In this document: piece after piece, positions 51,976 to 61,045 of the stretch | Layout: each line of letters opens with the position of its first letter | Position numbering within the stretch: the first letter of the stretch is position 1 | From: Paenibacillus_E sp052115445 | Lineage (GTDB): Bacteria; Bacillota; Bacilli; Paenibacillales; NBRC-103111 | Reading direction: 5' to 3' | NCBI RefSeq assembly: GCF_052115445.1 | Contig: NZ_JBFRGR010000016.1 | Coordinates: 62,001-126,000, forward strand | DNA length: 64,000 nt | Translations under genes and position numbers: made by a program | The notes under the pieces: generated by a model | What the model saw: the letters and a program-made list of their open reading frames with translations, nothing else | Databases searched by the model: none | Told to the model about the DNA's origin: nothing

Positions 51976-52946
51976 CATCGTACACGAATCATAACTTTCC
52001 CGATGTGCTGCCCTTCACCGAAGTAACTAAAGGCTTCTGCAACATGAGCTAACGGAAATTGGCGATAGATGACAGGTACTATTTTCCCTGCCTCCCAAAG
52101 CGCCATCAATTCATTTTGATCCGCAGGATTTGGTTTGTGCATTAAGAGCCCCATTCTCTTCGTTCCTATCCATGAGATCAGGGGTCCAAGAAACATCATT
52201 TGAAAAATCCGAGGCATCGTGCCTCCCACCATCACATACTGACCATTTGCGTTTAAGGCACGTTTACAGTCGAATATCGACCGATTACCCATGACATCAA
52301 GAATAAAGTCATACTTTTCACCACTTGTGGTGTAATCCTTTTTTCTATAATCCATGACGTAGTCCGCTCCAAGCGCTTGGAGTTTTGGCAACTTAGATGC
52401 ACTGTCGACCGCTGTCACTTCTGCTCCAAATAATTTGGCTAGTTGAATCGCGAATGTTCCAACACCCCCACCCGCGCCATTGATTAATACCTTATCGCCT
52501 TTTTGTATAACTCCTTTGCCGCGTAAACCTTGAAAGGCGAGGACTGCGGCTTGGGGGATAGCCGCGGCATCTTCAAAGGTTATATGGGCTGGTTTCTTTG
52601 ACAAAGCCAATTCTGACGCACACACATACTCCGCAAATCCGCCCCAACTACAGCCTGAAATATCTCCGAATACGTCGTCTCCAGGAACAAACTGCTTTAC
52701 TGCTTTGCCAACCGCTTCAACACGCCCTGCAATATCTGCTCCGAGTATGGCGAATTTGGGCTTACGAACGCCGCCTATTCGCACTAGGAACGGCGTACCT
52801 CGCAGCAAATCCCAATCCCATGAATTAATGGATGCCGCAGCATGTACGTTAATCAATACTTCATGATCTTTTGGCTGCGGCTTTTCCACTTCTGTATAAA
52901 TCAGTTCATTCGGACTGCCATATTTCTTGTAGACAACCGCCTTCAA
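51975..52946 (-). CDS. Zinc-independent MDR-family NAD(P)-dependent oxidoreductase
   Basis: About 323 residues from a TTG at 52946 (GGAGG ten bases upstream). GroES-like domain: INVHAAASINSWDWDLLRG, ILGADIAGRVEAVG; Rossmann domain with VLINGAGGGVGTFAIQLAK (AxxGxxG) and VTAVDSASKLPKLQALGAD. No structural-zinc cysteine cluster. The pattern is that of quinone oxidoreductase-like/zeta-crystallin relatives (YhdH-like or YjgB-type), which reduce enones or quinones with NADPH. Convergent with the DrrAB-like operon. Confidence 0.9.
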   Translation of the reverse strand: MKAVVYKKYGSPNELIYTEVEKPQPKDHEVLINVHAAASINSWDWDLLRGTPFLVRIGGVRKPKFAILGADIAGRVEAVGKAVKQFVPGDDVFGDISGCSWGGFAEYVCASELALSKKPAHITFEDAAAIPQAAVLAFQGLRGKGVIQKGDKVLINGAGGGVGTFAIQLAKLFGAEVTAVDSASKLPKLQALGADYVMDYRKKDYTTSGEKYDFILDVMGNRSIFDCKRALNANGQYVMVGGTMPRIFQMMFLGPLISWIGTKRMGLLMHKPNPADQNELMALWEAGKIVPVIYRQFPLAHVAEAFSYFGEGQHIGKVMIRVR

Positions 52947-52992
52947 AACTAATCCCCCTCCACGGTTTCCAACTCCATGCATTTCAGATCAG

Positions 52993-54291
52993 CTACTCTT
53001 TCTTTTTCAACATCACGGATTCAACTTGCCCATCTTTGGTCGTAGCGTTGACATACAATTCATAGTCACCAGCTTGGTACAATAAGCTCCAAATACCATC
53101 TACCCCATTCGTTTCACTTGTTGGGTTTCCCAACGCCTTCTTGATTTGAGGCAGTGTGTACGGCACGGAAGCGCCCAGAATCCGTATGGCACCGATCTTC
53201 TGATCTGGCGGCCAGAAGTATAATTGATAATTATACCATTGTTGGTATTCTACTTGCCTTGAGCCGATTTCATGAGGCTTCCCCCATTTTGCTATTACTT
53301 CAGCTTCTGTAGCACCGATGCCATATTCGATTCCTCGAAGTTTCCCCATAGCAGCTAGCTCCATGAATTTCTGATCCAAAACAATACTCTCCTTCAAATG
53401 TGAGAGCGTTCCCTCATCTCCAGGAACAGGCTCCTTCCCCCCTACAAGCGGGAAATTGGAGTAGGTATTCTGAAAGATAACGTCCCTAATACCTGGTCCT
53501 TTTAATTCCAACAACAAATAATCATTGATGAGATCCTTATTACTATTCGCGGCATATTGATATGACTGATAGGAAATATACACTTCTCCGGCCGATAGCA
53601 TGACCTCCTCCAACTCTACAGAATCAGAATAAGACGAGGATGACTTGATCAATGCATATGTGCGATCACCAAAAGTACGATACTCTTTTTTCCACTCCGG
53701 CTGTTTCAATAATGATTGTGCCCACTCCTTTACATCGCCAGATGCTCCTGCTAGTGGAACCGATGTATAGATCTCATTCATTTGATTCTCTTGTGGCATA
53801 TAATCCATAAAACCACTTATAATCCAAATCCCATCATGAGAATAATCTTTTTTCATATAGACCATGTAGGCACGTTGATCACTAGTTGTTAGGAGAACAG
53901 AACGGGGATTTACCGATTTACTGATCGTTTGAAAAGAAGTGATTTCTTGCTTTAATCTTGACTGGATAAACTTTTGCAGGACCTTGCTATAATCTTTATT
54001 TTCTTGATTTGCCTGAAGCTCTTTTAACTGCGCTTCCGTATATTCGTAACCTTCCGTACTATCATGAACTCTTGATAATATGCGCAATAAGGTGTCTCTA
54101 TCCATTAAATTCGCACTTATCTGTGCAACGTTTGGCGTAGCTGTGCTCTCTACTTTAAGAGAAGGATTTGGTTCCATGGTTAGCTCAGTATCTGGCTTTA
54201 TAGTGAGTCTTTCGATCGAATAACCACACCCTAAACCTACGATCAACACACATATAAGGATCGCTACATATTTTGGGGTCATTAGATTCAT
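52993..54291 (-). CDS. Membrane-anchored hypothetical protein with DUF4309-like C-terminus
   Basis: 432 residues. An N-terminal hydrophobic anchor (YVAILICVLIVGLGCGY; the Cys at residue 22 might be a lipobox but lacks a good -3 context) is followed by a Pro/Thr-rich linker. A central region (~60-320) is of unknown fold. The C-terminus has GIGATEAEVIAKWGKPHEIG and a second partial copy YTLPQIKKALGNPTSETN, each like the DUF4309/MotY-type repeat of secreted Bacillota proteins. Function unknown. Its start lies 53-54 kb from any partner on the same strand; it is followed by the MDR gene 46 bp later. Confidence 0.75.
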   Translation of the reverse strand: MNLMTPKYVAILICVLIVGLGCGYSIERLTIKPDTELTMEPNPSLKVESTATPNVAQISANLMDRDTLLRILSRVHDSTEGYEYTEAQLKELQANQENKDYSKVLQKFIQSRLKQEITSFQTISKSVNPRSVLLTTSDQRAYMVYMKKDYSHDGIWIISGFMDYMPQENQMNEIYTSVPLAGASGDVKEWAQSLLKQPEWKKEYRTFGDRTYALIKSSSSYSDSVELEEVMLSAGEVYISYQSYQYAANSNKDLINDYLLLELKGPGIRDVIFQNTYSNFPLVGGKEPVPGDEGTLSHLKESIVLDQKFMELAAMGKLRGIEYGIGATEAEVIAKWGKPHEIGSRQVEYQQWYNYQLYFWPPDQKIGAIRILGASVPYTLPQIKKALGNPTSETNGVDGIWSLLYQAGDYELYVNATTKDGQVESVMLKKKE

Positions 54292-54492
54292 TTCTCACTC
54301 CTCATGGTTATATTCATTCTACAGTGTTTCGCCAACCGCCATTTTCTCATCTAATCCCTCCAGCTCACTCCTATTCAATTAGACGTGAGCTGCATAGGAA
54401 TGTTCTGTGTGAAATGGGGTTTTTGGTAATTTATTTACAATTTTTATCGACAAATTCTTTATGCTATTTACGAATTGGAATGGAGGATTAAT

Positions 54493-54519
54493 ATGACACA
54501 TGCCGAATACATTAAATAG
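54493..54519 (+). CDS. Possible 8-residue leader peptide upstream of DUF2569 gene
   Basis: ATG at 54493 follows GGAGGATTAAT (strong site) and reads MTHAEYIK then TAG. The GGAGGATT at 54482-54489 is complementary to AATCCTCC at 54543-54550, so folding could hide the leader's ribosome site. It is too short to judge by composition. Confidence 0.35.
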   Translation: MTHAEYIK

Positions 54520-54579
54520 TTCTGAAACATCCATGTTTTGTAAATCCTCCTAAAATTGGAGAAGAAACTAGGTGTCTTA

Positions 54580-55113
54580 ATGGTCAATCCGGATAATGAA
54601 TTAGCTTTGAAAACAGAGAATCTGATACCCTCTGGAAATGAGCCGCCACAAATCGAGCATGCTCATTTACGCGGATTTGGAGGTTGGTTATATGTTGTTT
54701 CCATAGGTTTGTTACTAACCTTAGGGGACGCATTAATCTACATAATTAATACGTTATTACCTATTTACACTGATGGACTTATCACCGAATTGTATAAAGA
54801 TGATTGGAAATACGGATTAATGATCATTTATGAAACTGTTACCTATTCTTTATATGTTGTGTTCCCTATTGTCTTAGGCTATCTAGGATGGAAAAAAATG
54901 AGGCGAGTAAGAACGTTGGCCATTATTTTCTATTTAGTTAGTTTCGTATTTAATGTCATTTACTATTTTATTTCGAATTCAATCGTCGGGCTAGCGACAC
55001 CTGAGTTTATGAATGAACAGGGTAGAAATATTGTAAAATCCTTGATTACTTGTTTGATTTGGATACCCTACTTTATTAATTCGAAAAGAGTTAAGTATAC
55101 ATTTGTAAATTGA
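54580..55113 (+). CDS. DUF2569-family membrane protein
   Basis: About 177 residues from the ATG at 54580 (AGGTG five bases upstream); a TTG at 54556 is in frame. RGFGGWLYVVSIGLLLTLGD near the start, then four membrane segments, with FINSKRVKYTFVN at the end, match DUF2569 (the GGWL opening and terminal SKRVKxTF are typical). Function unknown. A possible leader peptide precedes it and a hairpin terminator follows. Confidence 0.85.
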   Translation: MVNPDNELALKTENLIPSGNEPPQIEHAHLRGFGGWLYVVSIGLLLTLGDALIYIINTLLPIYTDGLITELYKDDWKYGLMIIYETVTYSLYVVFPIVLGYLGWKKMRRVRTLAIIFYLVSFVFNVIYYFISNSIVGLATPEFMNEQGRNIVKSLITCLIWIPYFINSKRVKYTFVN

Positions 55114-55148
55114 GTTAGCGATCATCAACAAAATATGAACGACGATGC

Positions 55149-55192
55149 GGGGTTGTCCATCGAAGTAGAAACAACTACTTCTGGGTAGCCCC
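55149..55192 (+). terminator. Terminator of the DUF2569 gene (AAGTAG-core hairpin)
   Basis: GGGGTTGTCC-ATC-GAAGTAG, loop AAACAA, CTACTTC-TGGGTA-GCCCC, with a CATTTTTGC tail. It resembles the hairpins at 43446 and 51929. Confidence 0.65.
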
Positions 55193-55372
55193 TTCCCATT
55201 TTTGCATTTTATTACCCATAATTTGACTCAAATCGAAGGACTCTAATGTTACAAAAAATCAAATATTGTCCTATTTCCATTTATTACACGAGTCAATTGT
55301 GCACTCTTTCGGTCGGATTTATGGTTTAATTAAATAGTGAAAGTAATTCGGGATGAAAAGGAGCGAAACAAA

Positions 55373-55777
55373 GTGGAAATTAAATCGTTTTTACTACCTA
55401 AAGACAAAGTATCTTACCTGACGACATCGGCTTCGATGAAAGAAGCGATAGAACGGCTGGAAGCCTGCCATTATACAGCGATTCCAATTATCGATGAGGA
55501 AGGGAAATATGTGGGCACTTTATCCGAAGGAGATTTATTATGGAAACTAAAGTGCACGCCCGGCCTGTCCTTCGTTAACATGGATGAAGTATCTGTAACC
55601 AACATTCGAAAACGAATTTATAACGAGTGCGTCGCCATTGATGCACATATGGAAGATATGTTAGCACTAGCTGCTGACCAGAACTTTGTTCCCGTTGTAG
55701 ATAAGGATCGCGTTTTCCTAGGTATCATTCGACGTAAGGACATTATTGAATACTATACGAGAAATATTACGGATTAA
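55373..55777 (+). CDS. CBS-domain pair protein
   Basis: 134 residues from a GTG at 55373, nine bases after AAGGAG; a GTG at 55337 is upstream in frame. Two CBS motifs: ASMKEAIERLEACHYTAIPI with GKYVGTLSEGDLLWKL, and CVAIDAHMEDMLALAADQNF with VFLGIIRRKDIIEYY. Such pairs bind adenosyl nucleotides (AMP, ATP or c-di-AMP) and act as stand-alone sensors (YkuL/YtoI-like). The partner is not encoded here. Confidence 0.88.
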   Translation: MEIKSFLLPKDKVSYLTTSASMKEAIERLEACHYTAIPIIDEEGKYVGTLSEGDLLWKLKCTPGLSFVNMDEVSVTNIRKRIYNECVAIDAHMEDMLALAADQNFVPVVDKDRVFLGIIRRKDIIEYYTRNITD

Positions 55778-55788
55778 TCGGTGACACC

Positions 55789-55838
55789 AAAAAGCAGAGG
55801 ATACGAGCAGGGGCTCCCCTTCCAATCCTCTGCTTTTT
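55789..55838. terminator. Bidirectional terminator after the CBS-domain gene
   Basis: AAAAGCAGAGGAT / ATCCTCTGCTTTTT enclosing an inner AGGGG/CCCCT hairpin, between convergent genes. Confidence 0.87.
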
Positions 55839-55853
55839 CTATTAGTATACGGA

Positions 55854-56357
55854 CTAACTAGTTCTTCGCTTCCCCCACGGTTTAAACACGGATAGTTGAT
55901 ACATCGCGAGTAATGAGAGTAACTGAAGTCCTATGCCTATAAATAACCATAGCATGTTGGAAACGTAGGCACCTTGGTTCGCACTCTCTCCTCCAACTTC
56001 AGTTAACATGGATATTGCTTTCAATGTCCAAATGTACATACCAATGGGACCTACGATAACCGCGACAACCGTAAGCACTTCTTTGACGATGATCCAATAG
56101 TATTTCACCAAACCCCAGTGAGTCCCCAGCGATAATAGCACCCCTGTCACGATGGTCCCGATCACGGATACTCGTACTGAAGTTCCGGCTAATACGTGCA
56201 TGGCTTTGTAACACGAGAGTATTAACACCGAATCACTTGTGCTCGCAACGGTAATGCTAAGTATGAGAAACGTCACACTTGTCCCTAACATGATGGCTGC
56301 GAATAAGATATGTAAGCTTAGCATCCATTTTTTCTGTTTCATAGTAAAATTTTTCAT
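55854..56357 (-). CDS. Four-helix membrane protein (DUF2269-like)
   Basis: 167 residues with four membrane segments: MLSLHILFAAIMLGTSVTFL, an SVRVSVIGTIVTGVLLSL segment, VLTVVAVIVGPIGMYIW and MLWLFIGIGLQLLSLLAMY. The early His (SLHI) and the layout resemble the DUF2269/CopD-like groups, but I cannot assign it firmly. GGGAGATTCTCACGAG precedes the ATG. Confidence 0.7.
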   Translation of the reverse strand: MKNFTMKQKKWMLSLHILFAAIMLGTSVTFLILSITVASTSDSVLILSCYKAMHVLAGTSVRVSVIGTIVTGVLLSLGTHWGLVKYYWIIVKEVLTVVAVIVGPIGMYIWTLKAISMLTEVGGESANQGAYVSNMLWLFIGIGLQLLSLLAMYQLSVFKPWGKRRTS

Positions 56358-56375
56358 CTCGTGAGAATCTCCCTT

Positions 56376-56660
56376 GATATCTTCTTACCTTTAAGATAAT
56401 CAATTGAAGTAAACTCCTTCTAAAGCAATTCTTAAATATTCATAAACTGGTCCTGTACATTCAACTTATCGGCGCAGTTTGCGTGACGGTTCCATTCAAC
56501 CAATTTGAAGTTAATTTGTAAGGCGGAAACAACTTTACTAATACACAGAATATCCAGGAGAACACAATCTAGACATCCATATTTTGAATAAAATCCAAAT
56601 AATTAAATTTCATTGCATATTTATCTATGATTAGGTATTGCATTATTCTAGTAAGACAAA
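56376..56660. other. Non-coding stretch, nothing recognised
   Basis: About 285 bp between the four-helix membrane protein and the P-loop kinase terminator. AT-rich; no supported frame, no clear hairpin with a U-run and no repeat-family match. Confidence 0.5.
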
Positions 56661-56662
56661 TA

Positions 56663-56687
56663 GAAGCACTGCCCGCGGCAGTGCTTC
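56663..56687 (-). terminator. Terminator of the P-loop kinase gene
   Basis: GAAGCACTGCC, 3-nt loop, GGCAGTGCTTC with a TATTTGTC tail on the minus strand. Perfect 11-bp stem. Confidence 0.72.
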
Positions 56688-56711
56688 TTAGGATTTTTGG
56701 AATGGAATTGT

Positions 56712-57509
56712 CTACTCGCTCGTCTGTACGGCCTCCACCATTTTATTAAAGACCGCTTCCCAGTCAAGGTTTTCATTTTCAAATGTATAGGTTGGAAATG
56801 GCAGCATTTCAAGTAGCCCCAATTCGATCCGTTTACGGTTTTCCATAAACCTAATATTTTGCTCTGTGGCAAAGTTTGGTCTTGAACGGATGGAAGAAAT
56901 CCAAACCTGCTGCTCCCTCACATTCGGATGAGTTAAATACATCACGATGGGATTCAAAGCAATTATCTGATCAGCGATTCCTTGAATATGCTCCTCGATC
57001 AGGTGATCAACTGCTTGATAATGACCCAATAAATCATGAATCTGATGCTGAAAAAAAACAGCTTCTAACACATATACCTCATCTGAATTAGAGGCATGCT
57101 CAGCGAAATGTGACCAATGATGCTGAATCGAAAATGTAAACTCTTCTAGCGTGGCAACAGGCGAATCCGTCCAACATAGCTCACGGGACTTCAACTCTGC
57201 ATAAAGCTCAACCAACTCGCTATTTCCCTTGAATTCACGATAAGGAATCAGATAATTGATACCATTATTAATGGCCCAAGAACGGATTTCATCAGCAATG
57301 TCTGGATACCTCATCAGAAGTTCCTTATATTCCTCTTCGCGAAAGAATGCGTGCCAATTCAGACTCGTCGGATGTCCAATTGCTCCCTCATCATAGAATC
57401 GAGAGGGAATGCCTTGCTGAACGAGGTAGTCATTTAATTTTTCAGCTAATGTCGATTTGCCAGTGCCGCACAAACCTTCAACTAAGATCAATTTGCAATT
57501 CTTTCGCAT
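56712..57509 (-). CDS. P-loop NTPase, thymidylate kinase-like
   Basis: About 265 residues from the ATG at 57509 (AGGAG eight bases upstream); an ATG at 57545 lacks a site. LILVEGLCGTGKSTLAEKL is a nucleoside-kinase-type Walker A at residues ~6-25, followed by QGIPSRFYDEGAIGHP (Glu/acid substrate site) and the LID-like RSRPNFATEQNIRF. The large helical middle part (ELVELYAELKSRELCW, SIQHHWSHFAEH) is not seen in standard kinases. It might phosphorylate a nucleotide or antibiotic. The substrate is unknown. Confidence 0.8.
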   Translation of the reverse strand: MRKNCKLILVEGLCGTGKSTLAEKLNDYLVQQGIPSRFYDEGAIGHPTSLNWHAFFREEEYKELLMRYPDIADEIRSWAINNGINYLIPYREFKGNSELVELYAELKSRELCWTDSPVATLEEFTFSIQHHWSHFAEHASNSDEVYVLEAVFFQHQIHDLLGHYQAVDHLIEEHIQGIADQIIALNPIVMYLTHPNVREQQVWISSIRSRPNFATEQNIRFMENRKRIELGLLEMLPFPTYTFENENLDWEAVFNKMVEAVQTSE

Positions 57510-57721
57510 GTGATTTGCTCCTAAATTCCCCCGACTTCCAATCAACTTCTATTACAAACTATAGCCTATTATTTAGAAATAGGAAATGCTTTTTATTTTT
57601 CGCAAATTAAAATGATACTTCAATAACAACAATTATGTAATAACAAACAATACATATTTATTGTAAAACGATAAGACCTATGATAAGATCATGTTGTCAT
57701 TAAACAAGTGAGGTGTATAAT

Positions 57722-58195
57722 ATGAATGTTAAACGAGGTTCAACTACTTTCTTAAAGGTAATTATTTTTCTGGCTGGAATTGCAGTGCTTGCTTTATGTA
57801 TCTGGTTGCCTCAGATAGCTGTTAAAGATGCAAGAGTACATCCAGATACGGCTTACTTCGTGATCCCCTTTCTAGTATGTACATACGGCTTCTGTATTGC
57901 GTTTTCTGTTGCGTTGTATCAAGCGTATAAACTATTAACCTACATCGAGAAGAACAATGCTTTCTCAGAACTATCCTTTAAATCTTTGCAGATTATAAAG
58001 AAATGTGCATTTGCAGTTATCATCCTCATTTTAATAGGAATAGTAAGCTTAAGGGTGCTTGCTAAAGTTACAGTTAGTGATGATGCAGCGGGTCCTACAT
58101 CCTTATGTCTAATGGGTATTTTAGCAACGAGTATCTTCGCAGCCATTGTGGACGCAATTCAAAAACCATTAATAAATGCCCCAGATATAAAGTGA
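57722..58195 (+). CDS. DUF2975-family membrane protein
   Basis: About 157 residues from the ATG at 57722 (GAGGT seven bases upstream); a GTG at 57713 is in frame. Four membrane segments with LPQIAVKDARVHPDTAYF and AYKLLTYIEKNNAFSELSFK, the typical DUF2975 layout. Most members are followed by a small Xre/YozG-type HTH gene; here no HTH follows and the next gene is on the opposite strand 25 bp away. Function unknown. Confidence 0.85.
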   Translation: MNVKRGSTTFLKVIIFLAGIAVLALCIWLPQIAVKDARVHPDTAYFVIPFLVCTYGFCIAFSVALYQAYKLLTYIEKNNAFSELSFKSLQIIKKCAFAVIILILIGIVSLRVLAKVTVSDDAAGPTSLCLMGILATSIFAAIVDAIQKPLINAPDIK

Positions 58196-58220
58196 AAAAA
58201 TAATTAAAGGATTGTATGAC

Positions 58221-59459
58221 TTATTCTAAAAGCTTAACAATTTCATCCCTCATTTTTTCATCTACAATGTTCTTTGCTTTATCAAGTGGTGTAACACCAT
58301 TCTTGTCTATCGCCTGTGGGTTCGCTCCTTTACTCAACAACAATCGGAGTACATCGAAGTTTCCTTCCATGGTATTTTGATTAAATTCCACGGCGTAAGA
58401 GAGAACTGTATTGCCCTTCTCGTCGGCTGCATTGACATCTGCATCGGCATTAATCAACATTTCAACCATCGTGTACACACCCTGAATAGAGTCAAGGCCA
58501 TAGGGATTAACTGCCCTCATTAGAGGTGACAGTCCTGACCAATTACTTTTTACTATCTGATTGGGATCTGCACCGTGCTCGAGCAGCAACTGAACAATTT
58601 GCCGAGATTGTGGCATAGTCATACTTAGAGCTGCTAACAGCGGTGTTTCGCCATCTGAGTTAGTAGCGTTCACATCAGCTTTATGCGCTATAAGATTTTT
58701 TACAATTTGGACGCTCTCATCGATCAATCCCGAATTGGCAAAAGGATGAAGCGCCGCAAGCAGAGCCCCTCTGCCTAAATTTGGATCAGCCCCCAATGCA
58801 AGCATCTTGTTAACCAAGCCAAGCTGTTTCTTACTTGATAGCTGCATTAGCGGTGTCATTCCATTTGCACTTACATTCACCTTGGCCCCAGCATCCAAAA
58901 GACTTCCCACTAGATCAATGGATCGTTCTGCAGCATAATGCAGCGGTGTGTAACCATTGGACTCATCAACGATATTGAGATCAACTTGCTTTTGAATCAA
59001 TAGTTCTACTAAATAGGCAACGTGCGGATTACCTTGAAACATATGAGCCATTTTAAAAATCTGAATAAAGACCGAGTTAAGTTCGGTTGGAGGTATCGCA
59101 TCGATTTGCTTTTTAGTTTCATCCAGTTCCCCTTTCTCTGTCGTTTTCAATAATTGAAGGGCAGTCATCTCTATGCGTGATTGCAACTGCTCAGTTGGTG
59201 TGCCGTACTTTATGGATATTTGCTTATCCGCCTCATTGAACTCTACGTGAGCTCTCATACTTTCAGCTACGAAACGGATAGGTACATAAGCATGTCCATT
59301 GTAATTCAAAACGGTGTACTCACTATCCAATTGTTTAGTAACCCCATTAAAAAGAAACTCCACCTGGTACTTCATTGCTTGAATAGCATCTGAAGCATAT
59401 ACAGCAGTAGAAAAAGTAATACCAGCACCCAAAACCATTCCAAACACTATTTTTTTCAA
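58221..59459 (-). CDS. Secreted stalk-domain protein with ankyrin repeats
   Basis: About 412 residues from a TTG at 59459 (GGGAG nine bases upstream); the frame extends to 59507. A signal peptide (KKIVFGMVLGAGITFSTAVYA) is followed by a copper-amine-oxidase-N-like stalk domain (~25-85: HAYVPIRFVAESMRAHVEF). Ankyrin repeats follow: NGYTPLHYAAERSIDLVGSL, NGMTPLMQLSSKKQLGLVNK, DGETPLLAALSMTMPQSRQI, LSPLMRAVNPYGLDSIQG and GNTVLSYAVEFNQNTMEGNF, ending GVTPLDKAKNI. Probably a wall-associated binding protein. The ligand is unknown. Confidence 0.9.
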   Translation of the reverse strand: MKKIVFGMVLGAGITFSTAVYASDAIQAMKYQVEFLFNGVTKQLDSEYTVLNYNGHAYVPIRFVAESMRAHVEFNEADKQISIKYGTPTEQLQSRIEMTALQLLKTTEKGELDETKKQIDAIPPTELNSVFIQIFKMAHMFQGNPHVAYLVELLIQKQVDLNIVDESNGYTPLHYAAERSIDLVGSLLDAGAKVNVSANGMTPLMQLSSKKQLGLVNKMLALGADPNLGRGALLAALHPFANSGLIDESVQIVKNLIAHKADVNATNSDGETPLLAALSMTMPQSRQIVQLLLEHGADPNQIVKSNWSGLSPLMRAVNPYGLDSIQGVYTMVEMLINADADVNAADEKGNTVLSYAVEFNQNTMEGNFDVLRLLLSKGANPQAIDKNGVTPLDKAKNIVDEKMRDEIVKLLE

Positions 59460-59574
59460 TGAACATTTCTCCCTTTTACATAAAGTAGCATCCGTTTTGG
59501 ATATCAAGCGATTTCCACTCTTATTAAGTTCTCCTGATTATTCCCAGATCCTTCCTGAGTTTATTAACATAAAG

Positions 59575-59601
59575 AGACCCACAGCAACGAGCTGAGGGTC
59601 T
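59575..59601 (-). terminator. Terminator of the manC operon
   Basis: Minus strand AGACCC-T-CAGC, loop TCGTT, GCTG-T-GGGTCT then CTTTAT, about 60 bp after the manC stop codon. Confidence 0.62.
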
Positions 59602-59662
59602 AAGCTTATTTTTAATATCAATAGACATTCAATCGAATTTTCCCATCCATCATTGGTATTTA

Positions 59663-61006
59663 CTACCATATATCTGAAAATCGAGTGATATCTTCTTGTG
59701 ACAGTTCCTTGCCCAACAAGACTTCCATGAATTCAAGATTAGTAACTGCCTTGATACCATGCTTAATACCAGCAGGAATTAGCAGAACATCACCTGCCAT
59801 CAGTCTAACCAGTTTATCCTCAATAAGAATTTCTGCAATGCCGGAAAGAATGGTTAGGCTTTCTTGCCGATTCTCATGCTGGTGATAACTGGTCATCTTC
59901 TCATGGGCAAGCTTCACAAGTTTAAGCATACCCTCTGCTCCGTGTTCATCTTCCTTCCAATATTTCAAAATTTGATAAGAGCCCCACCTTTTCTCCACGT
60001 ACATCGGAATCTGGGTGACTTGTGCTAGCCTTTCCTTAATTAAATGGGCTTTCTCCTTGTTTGCAATTAAGATTCCGTCTGAATTTGCTGCGACAACGAG
60101 ATCCGATACACCAATGACTTCAATGGGATAAGGTAGTTCGTTGATAAGATGTGTATTTACGGTATCAGCTGAGATCCTACCTGGTCCAATAACGTTTTGC
60201 TCACAATGAAGGGTTAACGCCTTCCATGTGCCCACATCCTGCCATAAACCTTCATACCTTATAACCACAGCGTTTTGACTATGCTCAACGACTTCGCGAT
60301 CAAAGCTTGTATTGGCAAGCTGTTCATACTTAGCCAGCCATGAATCAACTAGTGCTGGTTCCCCTTTGTCCTTTAAATAGGTCAGCATGTACCTTAATGG
60401 AAATGCGAATATGCCACAATTCCATAAAGCATGATGCTCCATTAATTGAGCGGCATCATGCTCATTCGGCTTTTCGATGAAGTGATCGATATATGCGAAT
60501 TCTTCGCTCACTTTGGGGAGAACTGGAACAATATAACCGAATTGATCAGAAGGCATCGTCGGGTTGGTTCCAAGTAGAGCTAGATCAGCTTTAGATTCTG
60601 AAATAACCTCAGGAAAGCGATGAAGTAACTGGAAAAATGCGGAGTCTGCATAAGTGTCCACTGGGAGAATACAGATCGTTTCATCCAAATCAACTAGCAT
60701 TCTCTCATGCAAATAAGTGACAGCTAAAGCTATTGCTGCATATGTCCCCCTTTTAAATGGTTCACTTAGGATAGGAATGTGTTCGCCAACATACGTACGA
60801 GTTATCTCTACCTGACTGTGATGCGTAACGATACATGTGGACGGCAGTAAGCCTACCTCATCTAATTGTCTGCATATTCGTTCAATCATCGATTCTCTAG
60901 CCCCATTTGTGGATTTCAAAAGCTTAAGAAACACCTTAGAGCGAATCTCGTTGGATAAAGGCCATAGCCTTTTTCCTGATCCACCGCACAGTAGTACAAT
61001 ACGCAA
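59663..61006 (-). CDS. manC: Mannose-1-phosphate guanylyltransferase with C-terminal cupin (type II PMI)
   Basis: About 447 residues from a TTG at 61006 (AAAGGAGG seven bases upstream). NTP-binding IVLLCGGSGKRLWPLSNEI (Lys for the usual Thr), SEPFKRGTYAAIALAV, ILPVDTYADS, DHFIEKPNEHDAAQL, ALWNCGIFAF and VRYEGLWQDVGTWKAL (with Asp/Gly of the metal site). The C-terminal cupin (RWGSYQILKYWKEDE, SYHQHENRQESLTILSG, LLIPAGIKHGIKA) is the phosphomannose isomerase-type domain. It makes GDP-mannose, feeding the glycosyltransferase downstream. Last gene of the unit. Confidence 0.9.
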   Translation of the reverse strand: MRIVLLCGGSGKRLWPLSNEIRSKVFLKLLKSTNGARESMIERICRQLDEVGLLPSTCIVTHHSQVEITRTYVGEHIPILSEPFKRGTYAAIALAVTYLHERMLVDLDETICILPVDTYADSAFFQLLHRFPEVISESKADLALLGTNPTMPSDQFGYIVPVLPKVSEEFAYIDHFIEKPNEHDAAQLMEHHALWNCGIFAFPLRYMLTYLKDKGEPALVDSWLAKYEQLANTSFDREVVEHSQNAVVIRYEGLWQDVGTWKALTLHCEQNVIGPGRISADTVNTHLINELPYPIEVIGVSDLVVAANSDGILIANKEKAHLIKERLAQVTQIPMYVEKRWGSYQILKYWKEDEHGAEGMLKLVKLAHEKMTSYHQHENRQESLTILSGIAEILIEDKLVRLMAGDVLLIPAGIKHGIKAVTNLEFMEVLLGKELSQEDITRFSDIW

Positions 61007-61045
61007 GCCAATTCCTCCTTTCCTGGGGGACATCAATCTTCATCC

